In this document: positions 1 through 9,595 of the stretch, piece by piece
How positions within the stretch are numbered: position 1 is the first letter of the stretch
Layout of the letters: every line of letters starts with the position of its first letter
Source of the DNA: UPXZ01 sp049840795
GTDB lineage: Bacteria > Bacteroidota > Bacteroidia > Bacteroidales > Paludibacteraceae
Length of the DNA: 64,000 nucleotides
Reading direction: 5' to 3'
Assembly (NCBI GenBank): GCA_049840795.1
Contig: JASGJK010000026.1
Location: forward strand, 10,602-74,601
The notes under the pieces: model-generated
Seen by the model: only the letters and a program-made list of their open reading frames with translations
Database searches by the model: none
Told to the model about the DNA's origin: nothing
Program-made: the position numbers and the translations under genes

Positions 1-1
1 G

Positions 2-235
2 GAGAAAGGGAAAGGCATGCAGCAGTTGCATATTCACATAATGAACATTCAGGGATGGCTACGAGGAATACACCACCATTGTTCAAAAGAACGGATGCAA
101 GGTTATCTCGATGAATATCATTTTCGTTATAATAGACGGACAATGATGGGGTCAATCTTCGATTTACTCATAAAAAGGATGGTTCTAAGCGAACCTAAGA
201 GATTGATTAAAAATAAAATAACAACAGCGAACTAA
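2..235 (+). pseudogene. IS1595-family transposase, C-terminal end (cut by window edge)
   Basis: The reading frame is open at the left edge and codes for the last 77 or so residues of an ISXO2-like DDE transposase. The segment GWLRGIHHHCSKERMQGYL followed by DEYHFRYNRR is the typical C-terminal signature of this family. A second, degraded copy of the same element lies at 31062-31490 on the other strand. Both copies are followed by the same terminal sequence, CGCCTATACC (237-246 here), which probably marks the element end. The body of the gene lies outside the window, so I cannot tell whether it is intact. Confidence 0.75.
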
Positions 236-457
236 GCGCCTATACCAAATAATTATTATGTACTTAATACTCAGAAAAGCCAATATTAGAGAATTATTTT
301 CTTTCAAACTGGAATCAAATATTGTACCGAACACATCACTTTTATAAAAATAAAGAAATATGCACATATAATTTAACATAATAAAAAGTGCTTTGGCATT
401 ATTTGTGTAACAATAGTTTCTGATATACATTTACAATAAATATAAAATCATAAACAA

Positions 458-880
458 ATGAAAAAAAGCATTTTAGTCTTTAGTTTATTTTTAGGAATAA
501 CATTGGTAGCCAATGCTCAAATTACTACAAAATTGCAAAATACTGTGAAAACAGCTACAACAGCGGCTACGGCAAGTGGAGTGGATATAACTGCGCTTAA
601 AACATCTATTATTTCAAAACTCACATCGAAATTGAATTTATCAGCGGAACAGCAAACCACAGTAGGAACACTTGTGACTAACTATTTGACACAAAAAGCT
701 TCCATCGCCAGCCTTGCAACAACTGACAAAGTTGCTTACACAACAAAATTAACCACGCTAACAAGTTCGCTAAAATCAAAACTTAAAAATGCCTTGAGTG
801 CATCCCAATACACTAAATATCTAAGTTTGAAGCCCGCTACCAACACGACTACAAATGTTTTATCTCAGTTATTTTATTGA
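458..880 (+). CDS. small secreted helical protein
   Basis: A 140-residue protein with a clear Sec signal peptide (MKKSILVFSLFLGITLVANA, cleavage before Q21). The mature part is rich in Ala, Thr, Ser, Lys and Leu and is predicted helical. It contains LNLSAEQQTTV and LSASQYTKYLSL, which resemble the LTxxQ motifs of Spy/CpxP-like periplasmic proteins and related small Bacteroidetes proteins. That similarity is suggestive only. It stands alone: an IS remnant lies upstream and a strong bidirectional terminator follows. A role in the periplasm or outer-membrane stress is an inference. Confidence 0.7.
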   Translation: MKKSILVFSLFLGITLVANAQITTKLQNTVKTATTAATASGVDITALKTSIISKLTSKLNLSAEQQTTVGTLVTNYLTQKASIASLATTDKVAYTTKLTTLTSSLKSKLKNALSASQYTKYLSLKPATNTTTNVLSQLFY

Positions 881-908
881 CAAAAGCAACTAAGTTTAGG
901 TATAAATA

Positions 909-950
909 GCAAGTAAGGACAAATTCTGTAACGAAATTTGTCCTTGCTTG
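909..950. terminator. bidirectional terminator hairpin
   Basis: Arms AAGGACAAATT (915-925) and AATTTGTCCTT (935-945) pair perfectly, and outer GCAAG/CTTGC bases lengthen the stem. It sits between the convergent secreted-protein gene and HRDC gene, so it can serve both strands. Confidence 0.75.
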
Positions 951-960
951 ATTATTTATC

Positions 961-1665
961 TTACTTTTGTTGCCTTAGATAGCCTAAACCGAATTTAATT
1001 TCCGAATCGGAGAATTCTTTTTTCAAATAATGAAATATTCCATCTTCGTTTTTTTCAGCTTCGGGTAGCGCCTTGCGCATCTGCTCTAATCTTTCTTCAC
1101 TGATAAACTGAGCTATATCCAATGTACCGTCCAACACATAGGGTAAAAGATGACCGATAATGGTGGTTTCGACAAGTTTTCGTTCGTGTGCAATGGTTTT
1201 GATATCATTCCCTTGCCTGTACATATCTAAACTAACCAATGCTGATGCCCCTTTGGGTGGTTTTTCTTTACGTTCACGCTTGGTTTTAAACGGCAGATTA
1301 TCCATATTGTTTTCCAAACCGTATTCGTCACAATAATCACGTATGCAATCTAAAAACACCTCGCCAAACTTACTGTATTTCATATCGCCAAAGCCATCGA
1401 TTTGAAGTAATTGTTTTTTGTTTATCGGTAAATAATCAGCCATTTGCTTGATTGTATTGGTACCGGCAACAATATACACCGGTAGATTAAACTCATCGGC
1501 GATGTCGTTTCGCAAGGTGAACAGTTTTTTCATCAATAACGGATGTTGCGAGTTAAGAAATTCTTTTGGTGATTTGCGGCTGTTGCTTGTCACATTCCAC
1601 GGTGGAAGAACAAATTTCTCTTTCGCCTCAGTAATATTTTTGGATGGAGAAATGGTCCTTGATAC
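961..1665 (-). CDS. HRDC and HTH domain protein, probably the frameshifted tail of the upstream helicase
   Basis: The frame stays open from 1665 down to 961. A GTG at 1593 is only a nominal start. Residues after the GTG form an HRDC domain (VYIVAGTNTIKQMADYLP, then LLQIDGFGDMKYSKFGE). The C-terminal half contains a helix-turn-helix of the HTH_40/RQC type (IGHLLPYVLDGTLDIAQFI). In Bacteroidetes these domains are normally the C-terminus of the Pif1-like helicase encoded just upstream. Removing one T near 1634 joins the frames as FSIQKY-TEAKEKF. I therefore read 961-3409 as one gene of about 800 codons interrupted by a one-base shift, either real or a sequence error. Its role would be DNA binding or targeting of the helicase. 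Confidence 0.75.
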   Translation of the reverse strand, partial: VSRTISPSKNITEAKEKFVLPPWNVTSNSRKSPKEFLNSQHPLLMKKLFTLRNDIADEFNLPVYIVAGTNTIKQMADYLPINKKQLLQIDGFGDMKYSKFGEVFLDCIRDYCDEYGLENNMDNLPFKTKRERKEKPPKGASALVSLDMYRQGNDIKTIAHERKLVETTIIGHLLPYVLDGTLDIAQFISEERLEQMRKALPEAEKNEDGIFHYLKKEFSDSEIKFGLGYLRQQK

Positions 1666-3409
1666 CTATGATCAGGTGTTTTTTCTGTTCGGCTAAAGTA
1701 AAAATTTCCTTCAAATCATCATCGTACGATTTGGCAATTTGCTTATTATCAATAGATGCCGGTGATTTTTTCAACTCCTCCGAGAAAGTCGAAAACTTTT
1801 CGGTAAAATATTTTTCCGCTGCTTGCAATCTCTGTTGAAGATAGGTGTGATTTAGCGGACTTTGGCTACAGATATTCAGCAATTGTTGACTAAAATTACC
1901 TGCAATATCTTGTAATTCTGCCGATTGGCGTAATAAGTTTTCAGAAAAGTCAAATACCTCCTTGGTTTGGAGCAATTCGTTTTGCTTTATGGTTTCAATA
2001 AGATTTTTCACATTTGTAACAATTGCTCTAAAATCGAAAATGCCCAACAATAAAAAAGTAAAAAAATCATTTTCGGATTTTTTTAACTGAGTGTGAAGTT
2101 CATTTAAAGAATTTTTCTGTTTTGAAAAAGCTACGATTTTATCGTCATTGTGTACGGCAAACTGATGAATAGGCGAAGTTAACACTACCCCTTCGAGCGT
2201 TCTACAGCGACTTAGCGCCACATAAACCTGTCCCGAAGCAAAAGCATCTTCCGCATCAATAACCGCCTTATCAAACGTCAATCCCTGACTTTTGTGAATG
2301 GTAATTGCCCACGCCAAACGAAGTGGAAATTGCCTGAATACTCCTAAGATTTCTTCGTCAATTTGCTGTGTTACTTCATTGGCACTGTAACGTATATTAT
2401 TCCACTCCATTCGCGACACATCAATAACATCGGCACCAGGACACTCTACCGTAATTGAATCTTCTCCAAACGCCGTAATTTTGCCTATTTTCCCGTTGTA
2501 AAATCGACGGGGGACTTCCGTATCGTTTTTCAAAAACATCACTCTGGCTCCTATTTTTAATGTCAACTCCAAATCAACTGGAAAGTTTCGCTCCGGAAAA
2601 TCGCCTTTGACCTGTGCACTATATGTATAGGAAGCCGTTTCGAGTTTCTTTAATTCGCCCTGATTTATTCTATCAGCTTTATAATTGTGCGTGGTGAGTG
2701 TGATATACGTACTATCTTGAGGAGCGATAAATCCCGGACGATAGCATCGGCTCATTGTTTCAAAAGCATCGTTATCCAGCACATTGTTTCTGATTTTATT
2801 CAATAGCGAGATAAAATTCATATCGCTTTGTCTGAATATTTTATCAAATTCGATGTATATTAAACTTTCTTCATCAATTACCTTGCTGTGGAAAAAATAA
2901 ATACCTTCGTAATAATTTGACAAAATACGCCATTCATCATCTTTCATAACCGGTGGCAACTGATACATATCGCCGATAAAAATAACCTGTACGCCTCCAA
3001 ACGGTTCTTTGGGTCTGTATCGTATGTGCCTTAACACCGTATCGATAGCATCCATAACATCGGCGCGTACCATACTCACTTCGTCAATTACAAGCAATTC
3101 CAACTCGCGAATAACCCTACGCTGATTCCGTTGCATTTTGAGTTTAGAAATTAACTCTTTTCTTCCTTCAATAGTGGGAATAAAAGGCATCAATGGAAGT
3201 TGAAAAAAGGAATGAATCGTAGTACCGCCCGCATTGATGGCAGCTACTCCCGTAGGGGCAACCACTGCCATTTGTTTATAGGTTTTTTCTTTTAGCTTTT
3301 GCAAAAACGTAGTCTTTCCGGTACCGGCTTTTCCGGTAAGAAAGATATTGCGTTTGGTTTGTGCTGCAAATTTATCCGCAATTTCGTACATTTGAAGCGA
3401 TGATTCCAT
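1628..3409 (-). CDS. Pif1/RecD2-like SF1B DNA helicase (ATPase part)
   Basis: A 593-residue ORF with the full superfamily 1B motif set: Walker A FLTGKAGTGKTTFLQK near residue 25, Walker B LLVIDEVSMV near 107, motif III IFIGDMYQLPPV near 145, and the C-terminal UvrD_C_2 motifs WAITIHKSQGLTFD and QVYVALSRCRTLEG. It should unwind DNA 5'-3' during replication or repair. The last residues, FSIQKYY-stop, run directly into the out-of-frame HRDC/HTH region, so the C-terminus is probably artificial. The ATG at 3409 directly precedes the conserved N-terminus (residues ESSLQMYEIADKFAAQTKRN), which supports this start. Confidence 0.9.
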   Translation of the reverse strand: MESSLQMYEIADKFAAQTKRNIFLTGKAGTGKTTFLQKLKEKTYKQMAVVAPTGVAAINAGGTTIHSFFQLPLMPFIPTIEGRKELISKLKMQRNQRRVIRELELLVIDEVSMVRADVMDAIDTVLRHIRYRPKEPFGGVQVIFIGDMYQLPPVMKDDEWRILSNYYEGIYFFHSKVIDEESLIYIEFDKIFRQSDMNFISLLNKIRNNVLDNDAFETMSRCYRPGFIAPQDSTYITLTTHNYKADRINQGELKKLETASYTYSAQVKGDFPERNFPVDLELTLKIGARVMFLKNDTEVPRRFYNGKIGKITAFGEDSITVECPGADVIDVSRMEWNNIRYSANEVTQQIDEEILGVFRQFPLRLAWAITIHKSQGLTFDKAVIDAEDAFASGQVYVALSRCRTLEGVVLTSPIHQFAVHNDDKIVAFSKQKNSLNELHTQLKKSENDFFTFLLLGIFDFRAIVTNVKNLIETIKQNELLQTKEVFDFSENLLRQSAELQDIAGNFSQQLLNICSQSPLNHTYLQQRLQAAEKYFTEKFSTFSEELKKSPASIDNKQIAKSYDDDLKEIFTLAEQKKHLIIGIKDHFSIQKYY

Positions 3410-3483
3410 AAAGTATGATAGTTCAGGTTGGAGTAAAAACGTAAAATTAAAAAATCGTATGCCGAATATAGACTACAATACTG

Positions 3484-3795
3484 TTACACTTCGTAATCAA
3501 CGCAAGCCCTTCCTGTTTTTACTTTTCCGATATAACCGGCTACTTTTTTATGTTCCGGATGTTCCTGATAAATATTTAAATCATTGACTGAATTAAACTC
3601 ACAACACAAAGCAATGTCATAATTTGACACCGGAGTTTCGGGATGATTAATACCCACTTCTATCTTCTTTAGCTCGGGGATAAGGTGAATTAAATTTTCA
3701 AGCCCTTCTTTGATAATCTGAGCATTCTCGGCTTTGGTTTTACCTTCGGCTTGCTCTGCTAACTGAAAAAACACAATATGTTTAATCATTTTCAT
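3484..3795 (-). CDS. Dabb (stress-responsive alpha/beta-barrel) family protein
   Basis: A 103-residue protein starting IKHIVFFQLAE, the first strand of Dabb-type dimeric ferredoxin-like barrels. SNYDIALCCEFNSVNDL and YQEHPEHKKVAGYI are the other typical blocks. Family members are small cytoplasmic dimers, some with enzymatic roles; no catalytic assignment is possible here. It lies 70 bp downstream of nadB on the same strand and may be co-transcribed with it. Confidence 0.85.
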   Translation of the reverse strand: MKMIKHIVFFQLAEQAEGKTKAENAQIIKEGLENLIHLIPELKKIEVGINHPETPVSNYDIALCCEFNSVNDLNIYQEHPEHKKVAGYIGKVKTGRACVDYEV

Positions 3796-3865
3796 TTGAT
3801 TGAATTATTTATTTGGTTTAACTGACAGAATGGTTTTATTTATCCATTCTACTTCAAATTACAAA

Positions 3866-5452
3866 TCATTTACTATTCTCTTCTTCCATCTTTTTCGGAT
3901 AATCTATTGTATAATGTAGTCCACGGCTTTCTTTACGGGCAAGCGCCTGCTTTATAATCAGATAAGAAATACTGATAACATTGCGTAGTTCGCAAATTTC
4001 GCGCGAGACAACAGAACGATTAAACAAACTTTCCGTTTCACGATACAAAATTTCCAAACGGCTCATCGCACGTTTCAAACGTAAATTTGAACGAACAATG
4101 CCTACGTAATTACTCATAATTTGTTCCACTTCCTTGAAACTTTGCGTAATAAGTACCATCTCTTCTGTTAGCGATGTTCCTTCGTCGTTCCAATCTGGAA
4201 TCATTTCGTTGAATTTAATATTTTCTAAGATATTGGACGAATGATTTACCGCGACATCGGCGTAAGCCAATGCTTCGAGCAATGAGTTTGATGCCAGACG
4301 ATTGGCGCCATGAAGTCCCGTGCAAGAACATTCGCCAATGGCGTACAATCGATTAACAGAGGACTGTCCGTTTAAATCAACAGATATTCCCCCACACATA
4401 TAGTGCTGCGTAGGACAAATCGGTATATAATCTTTGGTAATATCAATGCCATATTCCAAACATTTATGATAAATCATCGGGTAGCCTTCTTTGGTCTCTT
4501 CCGGGTTCTTATGAGTTACATCCAAATATTCAAAATCATCTCCACGAATTTTCATTTCATTGTCGATAGCTCTTGCCACAATATCGCGCGGAGCAAGCGA
4601 ACCTCGTTCATCATATTTGTACATAAATTCTTTTCCATCCTGTGTACGCAGAACTGCTCCATAACCTCTGATGGCTTCGGTAATCAAGAAGACCGGTTTA
4701 TCGCCCGGGTGATAAAAACCGGTAGGGTGAAACTGCACAAATTCCATATCTTTGATAGCGCCTCGCGCACGGTGCACCATTGCTATTCCGTCGCCGGTAG
4801 CAATAGAAGGGTTAGTTGAGGCTAAATATGTGGTTCCGATACCGCCGGTAGCCAATACAGTTACCTTTGCCAAAAAAGTATGGATGTGATTGCTTTTTTG
4901 ATTCAAAGCATAGACACCGTAACATTCAATATTAGGCGTATGATGCGTTACTATTTCTCCCAAATGATGTTGTGTAAGTATTTCAATTGCGAAATAGTGT
5001 TCAAAGAGGTCTATCTCGGGATGGTTGCGTATCTGTTTATTCAGTGTTTCCTGAATCACAAAACCGGTATTGTCTTTGTGATGAAGAATACGAAATTCGC
5101 TATGTCCTCCTTCTTTGTGCAAATCGAATGTGTCGCTACGTTCTACTTTGTCAAAATCCATCCCCCACTCTAATAGCTGATCAATTTGTTTGCGGGCATT
5201 TTTGACTACCATTTCTACCGTCTGAGGATTACAATGACCATCTCCGGCGACAAGTGTATCTTCAATATGTTTTTCAAAATTATCAGGCGGATACATCACC
5301 GTAGCAATTCCACCCTGTGCATACGATGTGTTACTTTCGTCGAGCGTTGTTTTACAAAGCAAAGCCACTTTACCAAATTTAGCGGCTTTGAGCGCAAAAC
5401 TGATGCCCGCAATTCCTCCGCCTACCACCACGTAATCATATTTCTTCGCCAT
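3866..5452 (-). CDS. nadB: L-aspartate oxidase
   Basis: A flavoprotein of about 528 residues that oxidises L-aspartate to iminoaspartate, the first step of NAD synthesis. The N-terminal FAD fold shows YDYVVVGGGIAGISFALKAA (GxGxxG) and SNTSYAQGGIATVM. The substrate and FAD region includes EFVQFHPTGFYHPG, LAPRDIVARAID and PTQHYMCGGISVDLNG, then GECSCTGLHGANRLASNSLL near the C-terminal domain. I take the start as MAKKYDYVV (5452) rather than the longer M at 5464, because homologues begin close to the GxGxxG strand. Neither nadA nor nadC is in the window. Confidence 0.95.
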   Translation of the reverse strand: MAKKYDYVVVGGGIAGISFALKAAKFGKVALLCKTTLDESNTSYAQGGIATVMYPPDNFEKHIEDTLVAGDGHCNPQTVEMVVKNARKQIDQLLEWGMDFDKVERSDTFDLHKEGGHSEFRILHHKDNTGFVIQETLNKQIRNHPEIDLFEHYFAIEILTQHHLGEIVTHHTPNIECYGVYALNQKSNHIHTFLAKVTVLATGGIGTTYLASTNPSIATGDGIAMVHRARGAIKDMEFVQFHPTGFYHPGDKPVFLITEAIRGYGAVLRTQDGKEFMYKYDERGSLAPRDIVARAIDNEMKIRGDDFEYLDVTHKNPEETKEGYPMIYHKCLEYGIDITKDYIPICPTQHYMCGGISVDLNGQSSVNRLYAIGECSCTGLHGANRLASNSLLEALAYADVAVNHSSNILENIKFNEMIPDWNDEGTSLTEEMVLITQSFKEVEQIMSNYVGIVRSNLRLKRAMSRLEILYRETESLFNRSVVSREICELRNVISISYLIIKQALARKESRGLHYTIDYPKKMEEENSK

Positions 5453-5757
5453 AATGAAGCCCATTAAAGAGTATCCTCCAAATTCTTCATCTATAAAGGT
5501 GAAAGATATGAAGAGGAGTTTATATCTGTAATATTAAAAACTTTCTATCTTACCGTTTGTTATATTTTTCTCTGAATTATCTATCCATATAGAATTGTTT
5601 GCTTTGGGGTTATAATCCACGAGACACTATTTCGCAAGTATCCGCAAATGTACAAAAAAAGCTGTACTTATTTTAAAATTTACGTTGAATTTTGTGATTT
5701 ATAACACCAATGAGGATGCTATATGGTGTTACATTCGGTGTATTTAGAGATTGTTTC

Positions 5758-6420
5758 TTATTTAATAATCATCTCAAACTGATCACACGCTCCCATACGA
5801 TTTGTCAAATGTTTAGTAGATGATGATACTCCAAATAGTGGAGAGTAAGTTTTCACTTTGATTGTCTTACCCATCTGGCATAAATTTGAGTATGCGAAGC
5901 CAACCGTCTCCGCCGTTACCTTCCCAGCCGCCTCCTGATATTTGAATATTAAACATCACTTGATGAACATTTTTCCCGCTTTTGTTTTTATCTACGCGAT
6001 AGGCTACAGCATCCTCAAATTTAACGGGTTTACCTGTGTGCCGCATATAACTAAATCAATATTTGAAGAAGGGAAAATCAGTTTATCTCAAACTGCCCGC
6101 CCCTAATTTCGCGAAGTTATTTTATAACTCTCATTGTCAGTGCGAACAACATTACGTTCCTGAAGAAATGAATGGGTTAGAAATATTACTTTATGGTCGT
6201 TATATTACTTCTTTGTAATTAAATTTGATGTCCAATTGCGCACTTCGTCACGCGGCGCAAATTCAGACGTTATGATGAGTACCTTTCCCCGGTTTGGGGT
6301 TATAAATTCAAATGCTGTATTCTCCAACGATACAACTCCATTGCGATTTGGAAAGTCTGCAACAAGACAATTTCCCCAAGCGGAATTACGGTTAAAAGAA
6401 AAATATCGAGGAAAATGAGT
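5758..6420 (-). pseudogene. decayed calcineurin-like metallophosphoesterase
   Basis: No long ORF survives, but the reverse strand still shows protein blocks in order. At about 6420-6205: GNCLVADFPNRNGVVSLEN and LIITSEFAPRDEV. At about 6040-5880: MRHTGKPVKFEDAVAYRVD, then SGGGWEGNGGDGWLRILKF. At about 5880-5758: KTIKVKTYSPLFGVSSSTKH ending FEMIIK-stop. The GDGWLRILxF...KVxTYSPL arrangement is typical of the C-terminus of secreted Bacteroidetes metallophosphoesterases. A one-base shift in a G run near 5875, a stop near 6205 and a missing central block show it is non-functional as it stands. The family call rests on memory of these motifs. Upstream of nadB, 5465-5757 holds no other gene I can see. 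Confidence 0.55.
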
Positions 6421-6487
6421 AATACTCGATTCTGAGTTTTAGTAACCGTGATCATGATTACGACACGAAATAATATATGGCACTTTG

Positions 6488-6883
6488 TTACCTAAGGTAT
6501 GCAAATGAACGTGAAACTGATTCCCACATTTCTTCACTTGTCTGATTCATAGCATAGAGCCTGAATTTAGGTTTTATACATAGTCTCACAGAAAATGTCC
6601 CTGTATTGACGAGTTCAACGATTTCCCGTAGTAAATAAATACCTAAAATAGCACAAATTATTGGTTTTAAGAATGGTAATTGTCGAATTTTATTATCTGC
6701 TGAAAGTCCATACAATCCAAAAACAAAGAAAACGATTGCAACAAAAGTCGTCAGGAAATAAGGTAGTATAAAATGTATTTGAGCTAATTCTGCCATTTCT
6801 TTTCCAACCCCTGTAGCTTCAAACATTTTTTCGACCCAAAATAAACCTACAATATATCCGATTGCAATTAGCATATCCGTCAA
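6488..6883 (-). CDS. small integral membrane protein
   Basis: A 131-residue ORF with three to four hydrophobic segments: around residues 4-18, 38-60 (ILPYFLTTFVAIVFFVFGLY) and 72-88. The block GLYGLSADNKIRQLPFLKP looks like a conserved membrane-proximal loop in uncharacterised Bacteroidetes membrane proteins. The last 40 residues lose the hydrophobic pattern (IKPKFRLYAMNQTSEEMWES), which suggests a frameshift removed a final membrane helix. Function unknown. Confidence 0.55.
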   Translation of the reverse strand: MTDMLIAIGYIVGLFWVEKMFEATGVGKEMAELAQIHFILPYFLTTFVAIVFFVFGLYGLSADNKIRQLPFLKPIICAILGIYLLREIVELVNTGTFSVRLCIKPKFRLYAMNQTSEEMWESVSRSFAYLR

Positions 6884-7081
6884 ATCTCAGCATAATTATT
6901 CTATTAATTTGTTTCGAAGCAAATAAGTCCGCTTAAAAACAACTACAAAATCTATTATCAGAAGTTGTAACAACTTTCACTATCGAAGTAATCCGTAAAG
7001 TTAATCAATGCAAAACCAACCGCTATATACTATTTTTCAATGTATTTTAACTAATACTTGGGGCATTCAAGTCATTATTTT

Positions 7082-7126
7082 ACGTAGAATCCTGATATGT
7101 TTTCAAAACATATCAGGATTCTACGT
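7082..7126. repeat. perfect 22-bp inverted repeat with one-base loop
   Basis: ACGTAGAATCCTGATATGTT plus TT (7082-7103) is mirrored exactly at 7105-7126 around a single C at 7104. It lies between the 3' end of the lipoprotein gene and the unannotated stretch 6884-7081. Neither strand has a strong T run after it, so it is not a classical terminator. I see nothing else in 6884-7157. Confidence 0.8.
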
Positions 7127-7157
7127 TATAATATTTCTAATAAATATATGCGTTATG

Positions 7158-8386
7158 TTATTTGTATTTACTTAAAATATCATCCAACTTTGTTTTAAAA
7201 TCTTCAAACCCTCGCTGTATGTAATCTTCAGCGTTTATTTTTGAACCATCGTTCATTACAAAACGAACGCCAACTTCGTGATATGTATCTGTATCTGTCT
7301 GTTCAATTTTATCATATTGTCCGGTTTGACTATTGTAAACATACGTATAATAGGTATAAGTATCAGTATAGGTATCTAAGAAAAACTCGACATCAGCAAA
7401 TTTTTTGTTATCATCTATAAAATAACCGAACATTTTCAAATATTGATTCAGAATATCCGCTATTTGCTGTGTATATTGTTTCTCGGTTAGTTTGTTACTA
7501 TCTAAATTTTTAATAGCTTGTAACATTCCTTTGAAATCTGTAACAGAACCCACCAAACCAATATTCATTGCGTTGAATGTTAAATTTGCATTTGACACAA
7601 TATCTTCGGGCACGTCTTCAATGTTATTAAAGATTTCATTGCTAAATTTTCCATCCGACTTAAAATCATAACCAATCAGTTTGGTTTTATCGTATGAAAA
7701 ATTCATAGATGAACTTACATTTGTACCCGTATTGGCAACATTGGTATTAATTGAGAATTTATCAACCACTAATTTTTGTATTACTGACGAAGGCAAACCA
7801 TCCGAGTTAAATTTGCATGTGACGGAAGCGTCAATTAATGTTGTAGTTTCATCTTTTATCAATAGAACCTCTACTTTCGCAGGATAATAAACGTTATCAC
7901 TTTCAGGTATTATGGTACTTGAATTAACGTAATTAAACGTAAGTTGTGCGTCATTCGTTTCTGATGTTGCAGTAGAAGGAAATTCAAAAACAAGCTTTTC
8001 GGTATAAAAATTCTCTTTTTTCTGAAAATCGTTGATTTTAGGATTCCACACCCATTTTCCCCATTTTTCCGAAGCGATTATCGTTTTTTGAAGTGGTGTC
8101 AAATTTTGTTTAACAAGCATCTTTTTCATTGTTTTAGCCATTGGCGCACCAAACGAAGAACTTTCGCTCGTCAATGTTGCAAAGTAATCAATCACTTTGT
8201 AGGCTTGAGTTGTTTCAATTTTCTGAACTTGATTTAAAAATCTACTCCGTTGTCTTCGATTTTTTGTTTTTGTTGTTCCACAGTTAAAGTAGTGAATTTC
8301 AATTCATCATCTGCTACTTTTGATTTCTTGCAGGAAATAAAAACCGAAATTACAACGAGAGAAAGTAGAAATAATCTTGTTTTCAT
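7158..8386 (-). CDS. lipoprotein of unknown function (frameshift near the N-terminus)
   Basis: The long ORF (7158-8195) lacks a convincing start. Reading upstream in the neighbouring frame gives a lipoprotein signal, MKTRLFLLSLVVISVFISCK (start at 8386, lipobox FISC), then TTLTVEQQKQKIEDNGVDF. A T5 run near 8237 lacks one T; adding it joins VDF to LNQVQKIETTQAYKVIDYF. The whole protein would be about 408 residues, outer-membrane or periplasmic. It is rich in Asp, Asn, Ser and Thr, with alternating beta-strand patterns and a Tyr/Thr-rich stretch (DTYTDTYTYYTYVYN). I do not recognise a domain. Confidence 0.7.
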
Positions 8387-8589
8387 ATTTATAGGTAATT
8401 TAAAATTTATAATTTTATCTTTTGTTTTACAAAGATAAAATATTTTTTTTATTCTACATGAGATTGATTAAAAAAAACTAATAATTACTAATCTATAGTC
8501 TTGTATTAACATTCAACGAAACGTATGTTTGGTCATTCTCTTACACGAATAAGACGACAAACTGGTTTTACAAGATCACGTTGAAAGCC

Positions 8590-8627
8590 TAAAGAAGAAG
8601 GCTGCCTCTATTCTTGAGTCAGCCTTC
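8590..8627 (-). terminator. terminator after tsf
   Basis: On the minus strand GAAGGCTG (8627-8620) pairs with CAGCCTTC (8604-8597) and is followed by TTCTTT. It lies about 25 bp past the tsf stop codon and should end the rplM-rpsI-rpsB-tsf transcript. Confidence 0.7.
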
Positions 8628-8651
8628 CGTTATGATTTGAGTATTAATTAT

Positions 8652-9470
8652 TTACTCTTGATTTAACGTTACACGTTTGAAGGCTACTGCTGTCGCTTTG
8701 TTTGCTTCCAAATAATCGGCAACGGTAACTTTGTTGTCTTTGATAAACGCTTGTTCGATCAAAGTTGATTCTTGGAAGAATTTATTCAAACGACCTTGCG
8801 CAATTTTATCCAGCATATTTTCAGGTTTACCTTCTTCACGGGCTTTTTCGCGACCGATTTCAAGTTCAGTTTCAATTACTTTTGCAGGTACCGATGTTCT
8901 GTCTAACGATACAGGATTCATAGCTGCTGCTTGCATAGCCACGTCACGTGCCACTTGATGATCAACTTCTGCTTCGGCAAAAGCAACTATTGTTGCTAAT
9001 TTATTTCCCGGATGAATGTAAGATACAGTGCTTGCACCTTCAACAAATTCATAGTAATCAAGTTCCAATTTTTCGCCTGTAATTCCCGAGCGATCGGTTA
9101 CCAATTCTCCAATAGTACGTCCGTCAATTGTAAGTGCTTTAAGTGCATCCAAACTTTGAGGTTTTTCAGCTATTGCTTCATCGAGGATGGATTGAGTCAA
9201 TGCAATGAAATCAGCATTCTTAGCTACAAAGTCTGTTTCGCATTTCAATGCCAACACTGCCGCAAATCCATCTTTAGCTTCGGCAAGCACACAACCTTCC
9301 GATGCTTCGCGGTCGCTGCGTTTTGCGGCTACTGCCTGACCTTTTTTGCGAATAATTTCTATTGCTTTTTCAAAATCGTTTTCGGCTTCGATGAGTGCAT
9401 TTTTACAGTCCATCATTCCGGCACCTGTCATAGTGCGCAATTTTGTAATTTCTGCCATTGTTACTGCCAT
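8652..9470 (-). CDS. tsf: translation elongation factor Ts
   Basis: A 272-residue EF-Ts, the guanine-nucleotide exchange factor that recycles EF-Tu. The N-terminal UBA-like domain begins ITKLRTMTGAGMMDCKNALI. The core contains CETDFVAKNADFIALTQSIL (the TDFVAKN motif contacts EF-Tu), and IAAMNP-type core helices appear as VAMQAAAMNPVSLDR. It is the last gene of the ribosomal-protein operon, downstream of rpsB, the usual order. A hairpin lies in the 125-bp gap from rpsB. Confidence 0.97.
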   Translation of the reverse strand: MAVTMAEITKLRTMTGAGMMDCKNALIEAENDFEKAIEIIRKKGQAVAAKRSDREASEGCVLAEAKDGFAAVLALKCETDFVAKNADFIALTQSILDEAIAEKPQSLDALKALTIDGRTIGELVTDRSGITGEKLELDYYEFVEGASTVSYIHPGNKLATIVAFAEAEVDHQVARDVAMQAAAMNPVSLDRTSVPAKVIETELEIGREKAREEGKPENMLDKIAQGRLNKFFQESTLIEQAFIKDNKVTVADYLEANKATAVAFKRVTLNQE

Positions 9471-9529
9471 AATCGTAATGTTATTTATTTTGCTCTTTTG
9501 AGCTATTGATTTAAATATTTTATTTTATC

Positions 9530-9575
9530 AAAAAAACGAGCTATAAATTACATTTATAACTCATAACTCGTTTTA
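9530..9575 (-). terminator. intercistronic hairpin between rpsB and tsf
   Basis: AAAACGAG and CTCGTTTT arms enclose a second AT-rich pairing (TATAAA/TTTATA) and are followed on the minus strand by more T. It looks like a leaky terminator or a processing site that could set the rpsB:tsf ratio. Confidence 0.5.
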
Positions 9576-9595
9576 TTATATTCTTCAAATAGAAT

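Noticed and set aside
4403..5467. Plus-strand ORFs of 72-138 residues across nadB
   Set aside because: They lie entirely within nadB on the opposite strand and have no motif; shadows.
9012..9509. 165-residue plus-strand ORF opposite tsf
   Set aside because: Phe/Cys-rich reverse-frame product of a highly conserved gene; shadow.
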